From positions 1 through 64,000 of the forward strand of contig NZ_DATJTC010000009.1 in assembly GCF_035503745.1 (NCBI RefSeq): a stretch of DNA of 64,000 nt. The letters are read 5' to 3'. A model generated the notes under the pieces. The model did not search any database and was not told where the DNA came from. It saw only the letters and a program-made list of their open reading frames with translations. Both the position numbers and the translations under genes were made by a program. This DNA comes from Dyella_B sp035503745. GTDB lineage: Bacteria; Pseudomonadota; Gammaproteobacteria; Xanthomonadales; Rhodanobacteraceae. Shown here one piece after another: positions 16,946-26,554 of the stretch; position 1 is the first letter of the stretch; the number at the start of each line of letters is the position of its first letter.

Positions 16946-18396
16946 ACATGAACATTCCTCATACCGCATTGGCCGCGACGCTGGCACTGCTGCTTGGCGG
17001 CTGCATGGTCGGCCCCGATTACCATCGGCCGCAGGTGCCTGTGCCCGCGCAATTCAAGCCGCTGCCGGGCTGGAGCGAAGCCGCGCCCGCGGCGCAAGCG
17101 CCCAAGGGCGACTGGTGGCTGGTGTTCAACGATCCGCTGCTCAACCAGCTTGAACCGATGGTGGCCATTTCCAACCAGACCGTGCGCGCGGACTACGCCA
17201 ACTATCAACAGGCCCTGGCTGAAGTACAGGTGGCACGCAGCGCGCTGTTTCCCACCATCGGCGTCGAAGGCGCGGCTACCAAGCAGCGCTCGGCAAAAAG
17301 CGCCATCACTGGCACCGGTACCGGCTTTCGCCCCATCAGCACCAGCGGTTCGCTGGAAGGCAACGTGAGCTGGGCACCCGACTTGTGGGGCAAGGTTCGC
17401 CGCACGCTCGAGGAAAACAAGGCCAACGCGCAGGCCAGCCAGGCGACGCTTGCCAATGCCACCTTGTCCGAACAGGTAGCCCTGGCCACTGCCGTGATCG
17501 AACTGCGCGTCACCGATGCCGACACTGACCTGCTGCAGAAAACGGTCGATCAGGACCAGCAATACCTGCGCGTGGTCGCCAACCAGGGCAGCGCCGGCAC
17601 CACGCCGCCTTCGACGGTCATCACCGCGCGCACGCAGTTGGAAAGCGCGCAATCGAGCCTGATTGCGTTAGGCGTGGCGCGTGCGCAGTACGCCCACGCG
17701 ATAGCGGTGCTGGTGGGCAAGAATCCGCAAGACCTGGATATCCCGCACAGCACGGGCCTGCCGGAGCTGCCGACGGTACCGGTCGGCGTGCCTTCCAGCC
17801 TGTTGCAGCGCCGTCCCGATATCGCCGTTGCCGAGCGCCAGATGGCCGCGCAAAACGCGGCGGTGGGCGTCGCCATCGCCGCTTACTATCCCAACATCAC
17901 GCTTTCGGGCACCGATGGCTTCTCACAATCGCCGCTGGCCGGCCTGCTGCATGTGGCCAACCATGTCTGGTCGCTGGGTGCGGATGTCAATGAAACCGTA
18001 TTCGACTTCGGCCAGCGCCACGGCGAAGTCGCTGCGGCAAAAGCGTCCTACGAAGCCTCGGTGGCCAACTATCGCGGCACGGTGCTGACCGCGTTCCAGA
18101 ACGTGGAGGACGATCTTTCCGGCATCGACATCCTGGCCAAGCAGGCACAGATGCAGGATGCCCTGGTGCGCGACGCCACGCAGGGCGCGCAAATCGCCTT
18201 CAACGAGTATCAGGCCGGCACCGTCGACTACACCACCGCCGCCAGCGCGCAAACCACGCAATTGAGTGCACAGCAGACGGCGCTGGGCGTGCAGCAGCAG
18301 CGTTTGCTGGACACGGTCTCGCTGATCGGCGATCTGGGCGGCGGCTGGTCCGCCGACCGGCTCGACGACACCAAGAAGACCGCCACCACGCAGTAA
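16942..18396 (+). CDS. outer-membrane efflux lipoprotein (NodT/OprM family)
   Basis: The 484-residue outer-membrane factor completes the tripartite pump. The signal peptide ends in the lipobox LLGGC (Cys21), followed by MVGPDYHRP, the hallmark of the NodT/OprM family. Two repeats form the alpha-barrel: ELRVTDADTDLLQKTVDQDQ in the first and PSSLLQRRPDIAVAERQMAA at the start of the second. ATG 16942 overlaps the MdtC stop by 4 bases; the frame extends further upstream, but only this start gives the lipoprotein signal. The aldo/keto reductase follows after 15 bases and may be cotranscribed. Confidence 0.93.
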   Translation: MNMNIPHTALAATLALLLGGCMVGPDYHRPQVPVPAQFKPLPGWSEAAPAAQAPKGDWWLVFNDPLLNQLEPMVAISNQTVRADYANYQQALAEVQVARSALFPTIGVEGAATKQRSAKSAITGTGTGFRPISTSGSLEGNVSWAPDLWGKVRRTLEENKANAQASQATLANATLSEQVALATAVIELRVTDADTDLLQKTVDQDQQYLRVVANQGSAGTTPPSTVITARTQLESAQSSLIALGVARAQYAHAIAVLVGKNPQDLDIPHSTGLPELPTVPVGVPSSLLQRRPDIAVAERQMAAQNAAVGVAIAAYYPNITLSGTDGFSQSPLAGLLHVANHVWSLGADVNETVFDFGQRHGEVAAAKASYEASVANYRGTVLTAFQNVEDDLSGIDILAKQAQMQDALVRDATQGAQIAFNEYQAGTVDYTTAASAQTTQLSAQQTALGVQQQRLLDTVSLIGDLGGGWSADRLDDTKKTATTQ

Positions 18397-18411
18397 GCGC
18401 AAACACACACC

Positions 18412-19302
18412 ATGGCAAATACAACGGCCGTCCACGGCTTCGAACTTTCGCCCATCGTCGCGGGCCTCTGGCGCATCGCCGACTGGAACCTCGACGTGCG
18501 GCAGCGCGTGCGCTGGATCGAGCAGGCGCTTGAACTTGGCATTACCAGCTTCGACCACGCCGATATCTATGGCGGCTACCGCGCCGAAGCGCTGTTCGGC
18601 GAGGCGCTGAAAGCCGCGCCGGGCCTGCGCGATCGCATGCAGCTGGTGACCAAGTGCGGCATCCGCCTGCGCGCGGCGGAAAAACCGTATCGCATCAATC
18701 ACTACGACAGCAGCGCGGCGTACGTACGCGCACAGGTCGAACAATCGCTGCGAAACCTGCACGCCGAGCAGTTGGACCTGGTGTTGATCCACCGCCCCGA
18801 TTACCTGATGGACGCCGCCGCCCTGGCCGATACCTTCACCACTTTGACGCGCGAAGGGAAAGTCGCGCATTGGGGCGTGTCCAACCACAGCAGCAGCCAG
18901 TTCGCCCTGCTCCACCAGCACCACCCGTTAGTCACCAACCAGCTGGAACTGTCACCCTTGCAGATGAGCGCACTGGACGACGGCACGCTGGATCAGGCGC
19001 AACAGCTTCGTGCGCGCCCGATGATCTGGTCGCCGTTGGCCGGCGGCCGTCTATTTACCAGCGACGACGCGCAGGCGCTGCGCGTGCGGGCGGAAATGTC
19101 CGCCGTGGCCTCGCGCCTGGGCATCAGCCTTACCACGCTCGCTTTCGCCTGGGTGCTGCGCCACCCTTCGCGCCCGCACCCGATCACCGGAAGCGGCCGC
19201 ATCGAAAGCCTGCGCGAAGCGATGGCCGCGCTGGAGGTTCAACTCGATGCGCAAGATTGGTACGCGATCTGGGTGGCCAGCAAAGGGCACGGCGTGCCCT
19301 GA
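18412..19302 (+). CDS. aldo/keto reductase (YdhF-like)
   Basis: The 296-residue TIM-barrel NAD(P)H oxidoreductase reduces an unknown carbonyl substrate. The catalytic tetrad is visible: Asp and Tyr in SFDHADIYGGYRAE (about 44-57), Lys in LVTKCGIRL (about 81), and His in DLVLIHRPDYLM (about 125). The NADP-binding end contains HPITGSGRIESLREAMAALE. It begins 15 bases after the efflux operon and so probably belongs to the same transcript; whether it detoxifies a pump substrate is unknown. It converges on the 5'-nucleotidase gene with an 11-base gap. Confidence 0.9.
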   Translation: MANTTAVHGFELSPIVAGLWRIADWNLDVRQRVRWIEQALELGITSFDHADIYGGYRAEALFGEALKAAPGLRDRMQLVTKCGIRLRAAEKPYRINHYDSSAAYVRAQVEQSLRNLHAEQLDLVLIHRPDYLMDAAALADTFTTLTREGKVAHWGVSNHSSSQFALLHQHHPLVTNQLELSPLQMSALDDGTLDQAQQLRARPMIWSPLAGGRLFTSDDAQALRVRAEMSAVASRLGISLTTLAFAWVLRHPSRPHPITGSGRIESLREAMAALEVQLDAQDWYAIWVASKGHGVP

Positions 19303-19313
19303 GCCCTAAAGGT

Positions 19314-20243
19314 TCAGCCGTTGCTGACACCGTGCGGCACGTGTCCGGTTGCCACGTGCTTGCGGGCCGATTCCACGTTGGCCGGCGAGTCGTCGAAAAA
19401 GATATCCGCGCCAAAAGCATCCAGAAATGGGCCCTTGTCGCGCCCGCCCAGAAACAAGGCCTCGTCGATACGCACGCCCCAGCGCCGCAAGGTGAGGATC
19501 ACGCGCTTGTGCGCGGGTGCGGAACGCGCGGTGACCAGTGCAGTGCGAATCGGCGAATTCTCTGCCGGAAACGCCGCTTGCAACCGATGCACCGCCGAAA
19601 GAAAACCACGGAACGGACCGACCGACAAAGGCTCGTCGGCAAGCTCGGTCTCGCTGCGATGAAAGGCTTCCAGGCCCTCCTCGCGCGAAACGCGCTCGCC
19701 TTCGTCGCCAAAGATCACCGCATCGCCGTCGAAGGCGATGCGCAACTGTTCGCTCGCGCGCGGCGGCGCATTGGACGGAAGAATGGTCGCTGCGGCCACG
19801 CCGGCCTTCAGCGCACGGCCCACGTCCTGGGCATTGGCCGACAGGAACAGATCCGCCTTGAACGGCCCGACATAATCGGAGGTGGGCGCACCGCTGGTGA
19901 ATGCCGCCCGGCTGATTTCCAGGCCGTAGTGCTGGATGGCGTTGAAGATGCGCAATCCGGTGTCGCCGGAGTTGCGCGACAGCAGGATCACCTCGACCGG
20001 CGGCACATCGCCGGCAAGCTTGTTCAGGCTCAGCAGCTTCTGCACCAGCGGAAAGGCCACCCCCGGCTTCAGGATGTCCTCCTCGTGCTCGATCTGGAAC
20101 GCACGATAGGCGTCCAAGCCCTGCTGCTCGAACAAGTCATGGCTGTCGCCCAGATCGAACAGGGCCCGCGACGAGATGGCGACCACCAACTGGTTGTCGG
20201 CGGCGGCGCGTGGATCGTGGACGGTTTTGCTCGGACGGGTCAT
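19314..20243 (-). CDS. 5'-nucleotidase (cytosolic 5'-nucleotidase I type)
   Basis: The 309-residue protein resembles the bacterial branch of cytosolic 5'-nucleotidase I, HAD-fold phosphatases that hydrolyse nucleoside monophosphates. Landmarks are VVAISSRALFDLGDSHDLFE near the N-terminus (the nucleophile region is altered from the classic DxD), LRIAFDGDAVIFGDEGER (about 166-183) and FLGGRDKGPFLDAFGADIFF followed by DDSPANVESA near the C-terminus. It is followed on the same strand, in genomic order, by NAD kinase and NAD-glutamate dehydrogenase, though the gaps (142 and 144 bases) do not demand one operon. Confidence 0.82.
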   Translation of the reverse strand: MTRPSKTVHDPRAAADNQLVVAISSRALFDLGDSHDLFEQQGLDAYRAFQIEHEEDILKPGVAFPLVQKLLSLNKLAGDVPPVEVILLSRNSGDTGLRIFNAIQHYGLEISRAAFTSGAPTSDYVGPFKADLFLSANAQDVGRALKAGVAAATILPSNAPPRASEQLRIAFDGDAVIFGDEGERVSREEGLEAFHRSETELADEPLSVGPFRGFLSAVHRLQAAFPAENSPIRTALVTARSAPAHKRVILTLRRWGVRIDEALFLGGRDKGPFLDAFGADIFFDDSPANVESARKHVATGHVPHGVSNG

Positions 20244-20385
20244 GGCGTGGCGATGCGGGCACTTGATTCAATCTAGCAAAGGGCGGCCGCGAATGCTTGC
20301 AAGCGAGGCGGCAACGCGCGGTCGCCCCAGGGTCTGCTTGCCCTATTGGCGCGGGCCACGCCAAGAGTGTAAACAGGCCCCAGGT

Positions 20386-21147
20386 TCAATCGGCGGCGAA
20401 CTGTTCGTCCAGAATCCGCTGTTCCAAATTGTGCTCCGGATCGAACAGAAGGTGCACGCCTTGCTCGCGCTGCTGGCGAATATCGACCGTGCGCACATTG
20501 CGCACTTCCAGGAAATCGGCGGTGGCGCTGATCGGCCGCTTGCCGGGGTCGAGCACGCGCAGGCTGACCCGCGTGCGGTGCGGAAGAATCGCACCGCGCC
20601 AGCGACGGGGACGGAACGGGCTGATCGGCGTCAGCGCCAGCACGTTGGCATCGAGCGGCAGGATCGGCCCGTGCGCCGAGAGGTTGTAAGCGGTGGAGCC
20701 GGCCGGCGTGGATACCAGGATGCCGTCGCAGACCAGCGTGGCAAGCTTCACGATGTCGTTGAGCTGCACTTCCAGGTGTGCGGCCTGGTTGGTTTGGCGC
20801 AGCAGCGATACTTCGTTGAAGGCGAGTGCGCAGCGCGACTGGCCGTCGGCGTCGGTGGTGCGCATTTCCAGCGGAAACAGCTCCGAAGTGTGCGCGCGTT
20901 CGATGCGCTCGGGCAGTTCCTCGAGCCGGTGCTTGTTCATCAGGAAACCCACGCGGCCAAGCTTCATGCCATACACGGGAGCCGCCAGATCGCGGTGTGC
21001 GTGCAGCGTGCGCAGCATGAAACCGTCGCCGCCCAGCGCCACGATCACTTCCGCATCTTTGGGAGGCACGTCGCCGTAACGCTCCACGAGCTTGCGGCGC
21101 GCTTGCTGGGCGACATGGGTTTCGCTGGCGACGAAGGCGAGGCGCAT
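20386..21147 (-). CDS. nadK: NAD kinase
   Basis: The 253-residue enzyme phosphorylates NAD to NADP using ATP or polyphosphate. It has the catalytic GGDG motif (VIVALGGDGFML, residues 39-42), the NE/D motif AFNEVSLLR and the conserved STPAGSTAYNLSAHGPIL that shapes the NAD pocket. It is on the short side for the family, as in related gammaproteobacteria. Start MRLAFVASETH at 21147 is used because the open frame upstream shows no similarity. The downstream hairpin near 21257-21276 lies on the other side, between this gene and the glutamate dehydrogenase. Confidence 0.93.
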   Translation of the reverse strand: MRLAFVASETHVAQQARRKLVERYGDVPPKDAEVIVALGGDGFMLRTLHAHRDLAAPVYGMKLGRVGFLMNKHRLEELPERIERAHTSELFPLEMRTTDADGQSRCALAFNEVSLLRQTNQAAHLEVQLNDIVKLATLVCDGILVSTPAGSTAYNLSAHGPILPLDANVLALTPISPFRPRRWRGAILPHRTRVSLRVLDPGKRPISATADFLEVRNVRTVDIRQQREQGVHLLFDPEHNLEQRILDEQFAAD

Positions 21148-21256
21148 GAGATCCGTTTGGGGTGGGTCTTGTCCCTTTGAGCTTACGACACGATGAGGGG
21201 CAAGGCCATGATGCCCCTGCACTTTCATCAACAAACGATGCTCATCGCGTTCACCT

Positions 21257-21276
21257 CTCTCCCCCGAAGGGGAGAG
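21257..21276. terminator. REP-like hairpin downstream of the glutamate dehydrogenase gene
   Basis: CTCTCCCC-CGAA-GGGGAGAG is a perfect 8-bp stem with a CGAA loop, 16 bases past the stop of the minus-strand dehydrogenase gene. It resembles the hairpins near 13.5 kb in composition. It could serve as a 3' stabiliser or terminator; no T-run is present. Confidence 0.45.
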
Positions 21277-21291
21277 GGAAACGACAGGACG

Positions 21292-24200
21292 TCAGCCCAC
21301 CGGCACCTGTGCGAGCTGCGCCAGGCGGCGGACGGCGACCGAGGCGATCGGGTAGTCCGCGTTCTGGGTGAGGATTTCCGCCAACATGCTGCGCGTGTAC
21401 TTGAGCGTGGCATCGTCGCGATCGAGCCACGCCTGCACCGGGGAGACATCTGTGCGGGTGCCCGACAACGCCAGCACCTGCGTGGCCAGCGCGCGGTGCT
21501 GGTGATTGAGCTCATCCAGCAGCGAGCCGCGGGCCTGCGCATGCCAGTGACCATCGACCGGCAACGCCTCGATCTGCCCGCGCAGCCATTCCAGATCCAG
21601 CGCCTGGCCCAGTTCGTAGAACACGTTGGCGACCTTGGCGATCGGCTCGCCAGTCTGTTGCGCCACTTCGACCATGTCGAGCATGGCGCGCAGCTCGGGC
21701 AGCCGGGCCAGGCTGAAGGCGAGCTCGGCGGGCAACTCAAGGCCTTCCCATTTCTCCTGGCTGGTGCCGAAATCGGCCTTGCCGGCAGGCGTGAGCGCAT
21801 CCGGCAAGGTGGCGCTGAGTTCGGCTACCGCCGCCTGGTAGCGCTCCACGTTGGCGGCGATTTCAAGCGTGCCGCCGGGACGGTTGAGCAGCCAGCGCGT
21901 GATGTGCCGCAGCAGCGACCAGATCTGCATGATCGCATCGACCTGCGTGGCCTCGGCTACCTTGCTGTCCTGGGCCTCGATCTGCGCCCACAGGTCGCGG
22001 GCGCCGAGGATTTCGCGCGCGGCGGTGTACGCCTTGGCGATGGCGGCCGGCCCCTGCCCGGTATCTTCCTGCATGCGCATCATGAAGGTGGCGCCCATGC
22101 GGTTGATGGTGGAGTTGGTGACCGCGGTGGCGATGATTTCACGCTTCAGGCGATGGCGCTGCATGTGCGCGGCGTACTTGTCGTGCAGCGGCGCGGGGAA
22201 GTAGCGCACCAGTTCCTTGGACAGGTAGGGATCTTCCGGCACGTCCGAGTCCAGCAACTGCTGGTACAGGCGGATCTTGTCGTACGAGAGCAGCACCGAC
22301 AGTTCCGGACGGGTCAGGCCCTGGCCGCGCGTCTTGCGCTCGGTCAATTCGGCCTCGCTGGGCAGGTTTTCGACCTGGCGGTCGAGCAGGCCCTCGCCTT
22401 CGAGCGTGCGGATGAAGTGCGCCATCGAGCCGATACGCTTGGCCGACTGCTGTTCCATCAGCGTGATGGCCTGGTTCTGGCGATAGTTGTCCCACAGCAC
22501 CAGCTGGCCGACTTCGTCGGTCATCGCGGCCAGCTGCTGGTTGCGGCCGTCGACGCTGATCTCGCTGCGTTGCACGGCATCGTCGAGCAGGATCTTGATG
22601 TTCACTTCGTGGTCGGACGTATCCACGCCGGCGGAGTTGTCGATGAAGTCGGTGTTGAGCAGCACGCCGTGCTGGGCCGCTTCGATGCGGCCCTTCTGCG
22701 TGAAGCCCAGGTTGCCGCCTTCGCCCACCACCTTGCAGCGCAGCTCCGCGCCGTTGATGCGCAGCGCATTGTTGGCGCGGTCGCCCACGTCGCCATGCGT
22801 TTCGCTGGCCGCCTTCACGTAGGTGCCGATGCCGCCGTTCCACAACAGGTCGACCGGCGCCTTGAGGATGGCGTTGAGCAGATCCGTCGGCGACAGATGC
22901 TGCACATCGGCCTTCAGGCCCAGCACCGCGCGCACTTCCGGCGAGATCGGAATGGACTTCAGGCTACGCGGCCACACGCCGCCGCCGGCGGAGATCAGCG
23001 ACTTGTCGTAGTCCTCCCAGCTCGAACGCGGCAGCTTGAACATGCGCTCGCGCTCGACGAAGGAGCGCGCGATATCCGGATGCGGATCGAGGAACACGTG
23101 GCGGTGATCAAACGCGGCCACCAGGCGGATATGGCGCGACAACAGCATGCCGTTGCCGAACACGTCGCCGGACATGTCGCCGATGCCCACGCAGGTGAAA
23201 TCCTCGCTCTGCGTGTCGCGGCCCAGCGCGCGGAAGTGGCGCTTGACCGATTCCCACGCGCCCTTGGCGGTGATGCCCATGCCCTTGTGGTCGTAGCCGT
23301 TGGAGCCGCCGGACGCGAACGCGTCGCCCAGCCAGAAACCATGTTCGATCGAAATCGCGTTGGCAATGTCGGAGAAAGTGGCCGTGCCCTTGTCGGCGGC
23401 GACCACCAGGTACGGATCGTCGCTGTCGTGGCGTACCACGTCGTGCGGCGGCACCACCTTGCCTTCGACCAGGTTGTCGGTGATGTCCAGGAGGCCGTTG
23501 ATGAACAGGCGGTAGCAGGCGATGCCCTCGGCCAGCTGCGCATCGCGGTCGCCGCCTGCCGGCGGATGCTTGACGAAGAAGCCGCCCTTCGAACCGACCG
23601 GCACGATGACGGTGTTCTTCACCATCTGCGCCTTCACCAGACCCAGCACTTCGGTGCGGAAGTCCTCGCGGCGATCGGACCAGCGCAAACCGCCGCGGGC
23701 CACCGGACCGAAGCGCAGGTGGATGCCTTCCACGCGGGGCGCATACACGAAGATTTCACGGTACGGCACCGGCTTGGGCGCGTCGGGCACCTGCTTGGAG
23801 TCGAACTTGAAGCTTACGTAGTGCCGCGGCTTGCCGTCCCACAGCTGGAAGAAGCTGGTGCGCAGCGTGGCCTTGATGGTGTTCATGAAGCCGAGCAGGA
23901 TGCGCTCGTCGTCCAGGCTGGCGACGTCGTCGAGCAGGGACTTGAGCGCTTCCCACAGCACGTGTACCTGCTGCTCGCGCGATGCCTTGAGTACATCGAC
24001 GATGCCGTCGATCAGCTCGGGCTTCGCCTTCTGCGTTTCGGCGGAAATCAGCGCCTGCATTTCGCGGCGCAGATCTTCCCGGGCCTTTTCCAGCTCGGCC
24101 TCGGAAAGCTGTTCGCGGCGCGGATCGAACTTGGCGTTGAACAGCTCGATCATCAGACCCGCGATAGCCGGATAGCGGTTGAGCGTCTCCTCCATGTAGC

Positions 24201-26214
24201 TCTGGGAAAAGGCGATACCCACCTGCTGCAGGTATTTGCAGTAGCCGCGCAGCACCGCCACCTGCCGCCAGTCGGCCTGCGCGGAGAGCACGAGGTTGTT
24301 GAAGCCGTCGCTTTCGGCCTCGCCGCGCCACAGCGCTTCGAAGCTGCGCTCGAAGCGCTCGCGCAGGTGCGACAGCTCGAACGCCAACGGCCGCTTGGTC
24401 TTCAGCTCGAAGTCGTGGATGGTCAGCAGGCGCCCATCGCTTTCCAGCGTGTAGACGTGCTCAGCCAGCATGCGCACGCCCATGTTTTCCAGCATCGGCA
24501 GCGCTTCGGAGAGCGAGATCGGCGCGCCTACGTGGATGACCTTGAAGCGCAGGCTCTGGTCGCGTGGATCGCTGTACAGATTGAGGTGGATCGAATCGTC
24601 GCTCTTGAGCGTGGACAGCGCCACCACGTCGTGCGCGGCCACCTCCGGCGAAACATCCTCGACGTAACCGGCGGGCAGCACCTTGCCGAAACGGTTGAGC
24701 AGGGTTACGCCCTGCGCGTCGCCCACGTGCGCGATCAGGCTGTCGCGCAGCCCGTCCTGCCAGTTGCGCACGATGTGCGCCAGGCGCGTTTCCAGTTCCT
24801 GCGGATCGAACTTGGGGTGATCGCCCGGGTGCGGACGCACCGTGACGTGCAGGCGTGCCAGCGCCGACTCGCCCATCAACACGTTCGAATCCACGCTTTC
24901 GCCGTGGAAGACTTCGCGCAGCATGTTTTCGATGCGCTCGCGTACCGTGGTGCTGAAACGGTCGCGCGGCACGAATACCAGGCAGGTGAAGAAGCGGCCG
25001 TAACGGTCGCGGCGTACGAACAGGCGCGCGTTGGCGCGCTGCTGCAGCTCCAGGATGCCGGTGGCGGTGGTGAAGAGTTCTTCTTCGGTGCTCTGGAACA
25101 GCTCTTCCTGCGGCAGCGTTTCCAGAATGTGGCGCAGCGACTTGCCCGAATAGGAATCGCGCTTGAGCCCCGAGCGGGCCAGCACCGCCTCCACGCGCTG
25201 GCGCACCAGCGGCACGTCTTGCGGGCGCGTCATGTAGGCGTTGGAGGTGAACAGGCCCAGGAAACGCTGCTCGGAAACCGGCTTGCCGTTCGCGTCGAAA
25301 CGCAGAATGCCTACGTAATCCATATTGCCCGCGCGATGCACGTGCGAACGGGCGTTAGTCTTGGTGAGAATGATCGCGTCGGTCGAGCCGGACTGCGGCA
25401 GCTCGCTGGCCACCAGCGTGCGCAGCGAGCGCGGCGCCACCGAGCGTTCGCTCTTGTGCAGGATGCCCAGGCCCGAGCCCTCCAGCGAACGCAGCACCTC
25501 ATCGCCATCGGCCTGCGCCACTTCGTATTCGCGGTAGCCGAGGAAGGTGAAATTGTCGTCCGCCAGCCAGCGCATGAACTCGCAGGCTTCCTGCACGGCA
25601 GCGGCATCGATCGGCATCTTGCGGGCGGGCAGATCCTGCGCCACCGCCAGCGCCTTGTCGCGCATCGCGGCCCAGTCGCGCACCGCGGCGCGCACGTCGT
25701 CCAGCGCCGACTCGATCTGCGCCACCAGCGCGGTCCTGATCGCCTCGTCCTGCACGTTGTCCAGCTCGAAATGCATCACCGACTCGGCCGTGCCGCTGTC
25801 ATCGCCGACACGCTGCAGCTGACCGCCGGCGTCGCGGCCAACCTTCACCACCGGGTGGATCACCGCGTGAATGGGCGAATAGCCCGAAAGCACCATGCTG
25901 ACCGTGTCGACCAGGAACGGCATGTCGTCGGTGACGATCTCCACCGCGCTGCGCGCGGCGTGGCCGGCATCGGTGACGCGCACCGTGGCGCGGCCGGGCG
26001 CGCGCTGCTGCATGAAATCGATCAGGCCGGCGATCACCCGCGCCCATTCGGCCGGCGTGTGCAGATCCACGTCCGTGCTCGCGATGCGCGAGAAAAAGGC
26101 GCTGATAAAAAATTGCGCCTCATCAAGGCGCTTGTTCGGAAAACCGCTTTTCTTCAACTCTTCGAGCACGACAGACACGAGAGGGATGTCGTTGGCCGCA
26201 CGGATCGCATTCAT
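21292..26214 (-). CDS. gdhB: NAD-specific glutamate dehydrogenase, large (180 kDa) type
   Basis: At 1640 residues this is a member of the L_180 class of glutamate dehydrogenases, which deaminate glutamate to 2-oxoglutarate with NAD. The N-terminal 700 residues form regulatory ACT-like domains. The catalytic part contains VPVGSKGGFFVKHPPAGGDR (about 865-885) with the Lys-Gly-Gly substrate motif, and GNGMLLSRHIRLVAAFDH followed by FLDPHPD further on. Start MNAIRAANDIPLV at 26214 is chosen on conservation of this opening; an ATG at 26271 would add 19 residues and cannot be excluded. It is transcribed away from the second RND operon across a 485-base palindrome-rich gap. Confidence 0.93.
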   Translation of the reverse strand: MNAIRAANDIPLVSVVLEELKKSGFPNKRLDEAQFFISAFFSRIASTDVDLHTPAEWARVIAGLIDFMQQRAPGRATVRVTDAGHAARSAVEIVTDDMPFLVDTVSMVLSGYSPIHAVIHPVVKVGRDAGGQLQRVGDDSGTAESVMHFELDNVQDEAIRTALVAQIESALDDVRAAVRDWAAMRDKALAVAQDLPARKMPIDAAAVQEACEFMRWLADDNFTFLGYREYEVAQADGDEVLRSLEGSGLGILHKSERSVAPRSLRTLVASELPQSGSTDAIILTKTNARSHVHRAGNMDYVGILRFDANGKPVSEQRFLGLFTSNAYMTRPQDVPLVRQRVEAVLARSGLKRDSYSGKSLRHILETLPQEELFQSTEEELFTTATGILELQQRANARLFVRRDRYGRFFTCLVFVPRDRFSTTVRERIENMLREVFHGESVDSNVLMGESALARLHVTVRPHPGDHPKFDPQELETRLAHIVRNWQDGLRDSLIAHVGDAQGVTLLNRFGKVLPAGYVEDVSPEVAAHDVVALSTLKSDDSIHLNLYSDPRDQSLRFKVIHVGAPISLSEALPMLENMGVRMLAEHVYTLESDGRLLTIHDFELKTKRPLAFELSHLRERFERSFEALWRGEAESDGFNNLVLSAQADWRQVAVLRGYCKYLQQVGIAFSQSYMEETLNRYPAIAGLMIELFNAKFDPRREQLSEAELEKAREDLRREMQALISAETQKAKPELIDGIVDVLKASREQQVHVLWEALKSLLDDVASLDDERILLGFMNTIKATLRTSFFQLWDGKPRHYVSFKFDSKQVPDAPKPVPYREIFVYAPRVEGIHLRFGPVARGGLRWSDRREDFRTEVLGLVKAQMVKNTVIVPVGSKGGFFVKHPPAGGDRDAQLAEGIACYRLFINGLLDITDNLVEGKVVPPHDVVRHDSDDPYLVVAADKGTATFSDIANAISIEHGFWLGDAFASGGSNGYDHKGMGITAKGAWESVKRHFRALGRDTQSEDFTCVGIGDMSGDVFGNGMLLSRHIRLVAAFDHRHVFLDPHPDIARSFVERERMFKLPRSSWEDYDKSLISAGGGVWPRSLKSIPISPEVRAVLGLKADVQHLSPTDLLNAILKAPVDLLWNGGIGTYVKAASETHGDVGDRANNALRINGAELRCKVVGEGGNLGFTQKGRIEAAQHGVLLNTDFIDNSAGVDTSDHEVNIKILLDDAVQRSEISVDGRNQQLAAMTDEVGQLVLWDNYRQNQAITLMEQQSAKRIGSMAHFIRTLEGEGLLDRQVENLPSEAELTERKTRGQGLTRPELSVLLSYDKIRLYQQLLDSDVPEDPYLSKELVRYFPAPLHDKYAAHMQRHRLKREIIATAVTNSTINRMGATFMMRMQEDTGQGPAAIAKAYTAAREILGARDLWAQIEAQDSKVAEATQVDAIMQIWSLLRHITRWLLNRPGGTLEIAANVERYQAAVAELSATLPDALTPAGKADFGTSQEKWEGLELPAELAFSLARLPELRAMLDMVEVAQQTGEPIAKVANVFYELGQALDLEWLRGQIEALPVDGHWHAQARGSLLDELNHQHRALATQVLALSGTRTDVSPVQAWLDRDDATLKYTRSMLAEILTQNADYPIASVAVRRLAQLAQVPVG

Positions 26215-26357
26215 AGCATCAACTTGAGAAGTGGAGACGGGTGGGAATGGAGCGGAAAGCTTTAAAAGCATACGCTTTGGCATGGGGCGAATCCATCGGC
26301 AGCGCAGCAACCGTCGTCTTTTGCATGCACTGCGATCAGCGCATGGTCATGCAAGGT

Positions 26358-26400
26358 GTGCATGCGGCCGATTCGATACGTAGGCGTACGCCGCATGCAC
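26358..26400. repeat. perfect 11-bp inverted repeat
   Basis: GTGCATGCGGC (26358-26368) and GCCGCATGCAC (26390-26400) are exact reverse complements, 21 bases apart, with a further palindrome GGCGTACGCC (26383-26392) partly in the loop. Each arm contains GCATGC. It may be a paired operator or a cruciform-forming site. Confidence 0.6.
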
Positions 26401-26422
26401 AGCATGGACCGCATTTATGACC

Positions 26423-26448
26423 CCGGTTTGATGCCGCCTGCAAACCGG
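26423..26448. repeat. 8-bp inverted repeat
   Basis: CCGGTTTG (26423-26430) and CAAACCGG (26441-26448) are exact reverse complements with a 10-base loop, in the same gap as the GCATGC cluster. Confidence 0.5.
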
Positions 26449-26539
26449 CCGCCCCCTCTTGCATGCATGCCCACCGGCTTGGCCCCATGCCGTCGGTCAT
26501 GATCGCGGGGGCTAGATTCCCCACCCGGATAAATTGTAA

Positions 26540-26554
26540 ACTGGACGGTATAGT
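26540..26554 (+). promoter_or_regulatory. candidate TetR-type operator/promoter of the second RND operon
   Basis: ACTGGACGGTATAGT is a partial palindrome (ACTnnACnGTnnAGT) whose right half overlaps TATAGT (26549-26554), a plausible -10. TetR-family repressors of RND pumps commonly bind short palindromes over the promoter; the assignment here is inference and there is no convincing -35. Confidence 0.35.

Noticed and set aside
21193..26265. Plus-strand frame of 1690 codons
   Set aside because: It is the antisense shadow of the NAD-glutamate dehydrogenase gene; its His/Gln/Arg/Val-rich composition is typical of reverse-frame translation of high-GC genes and it has no domains.
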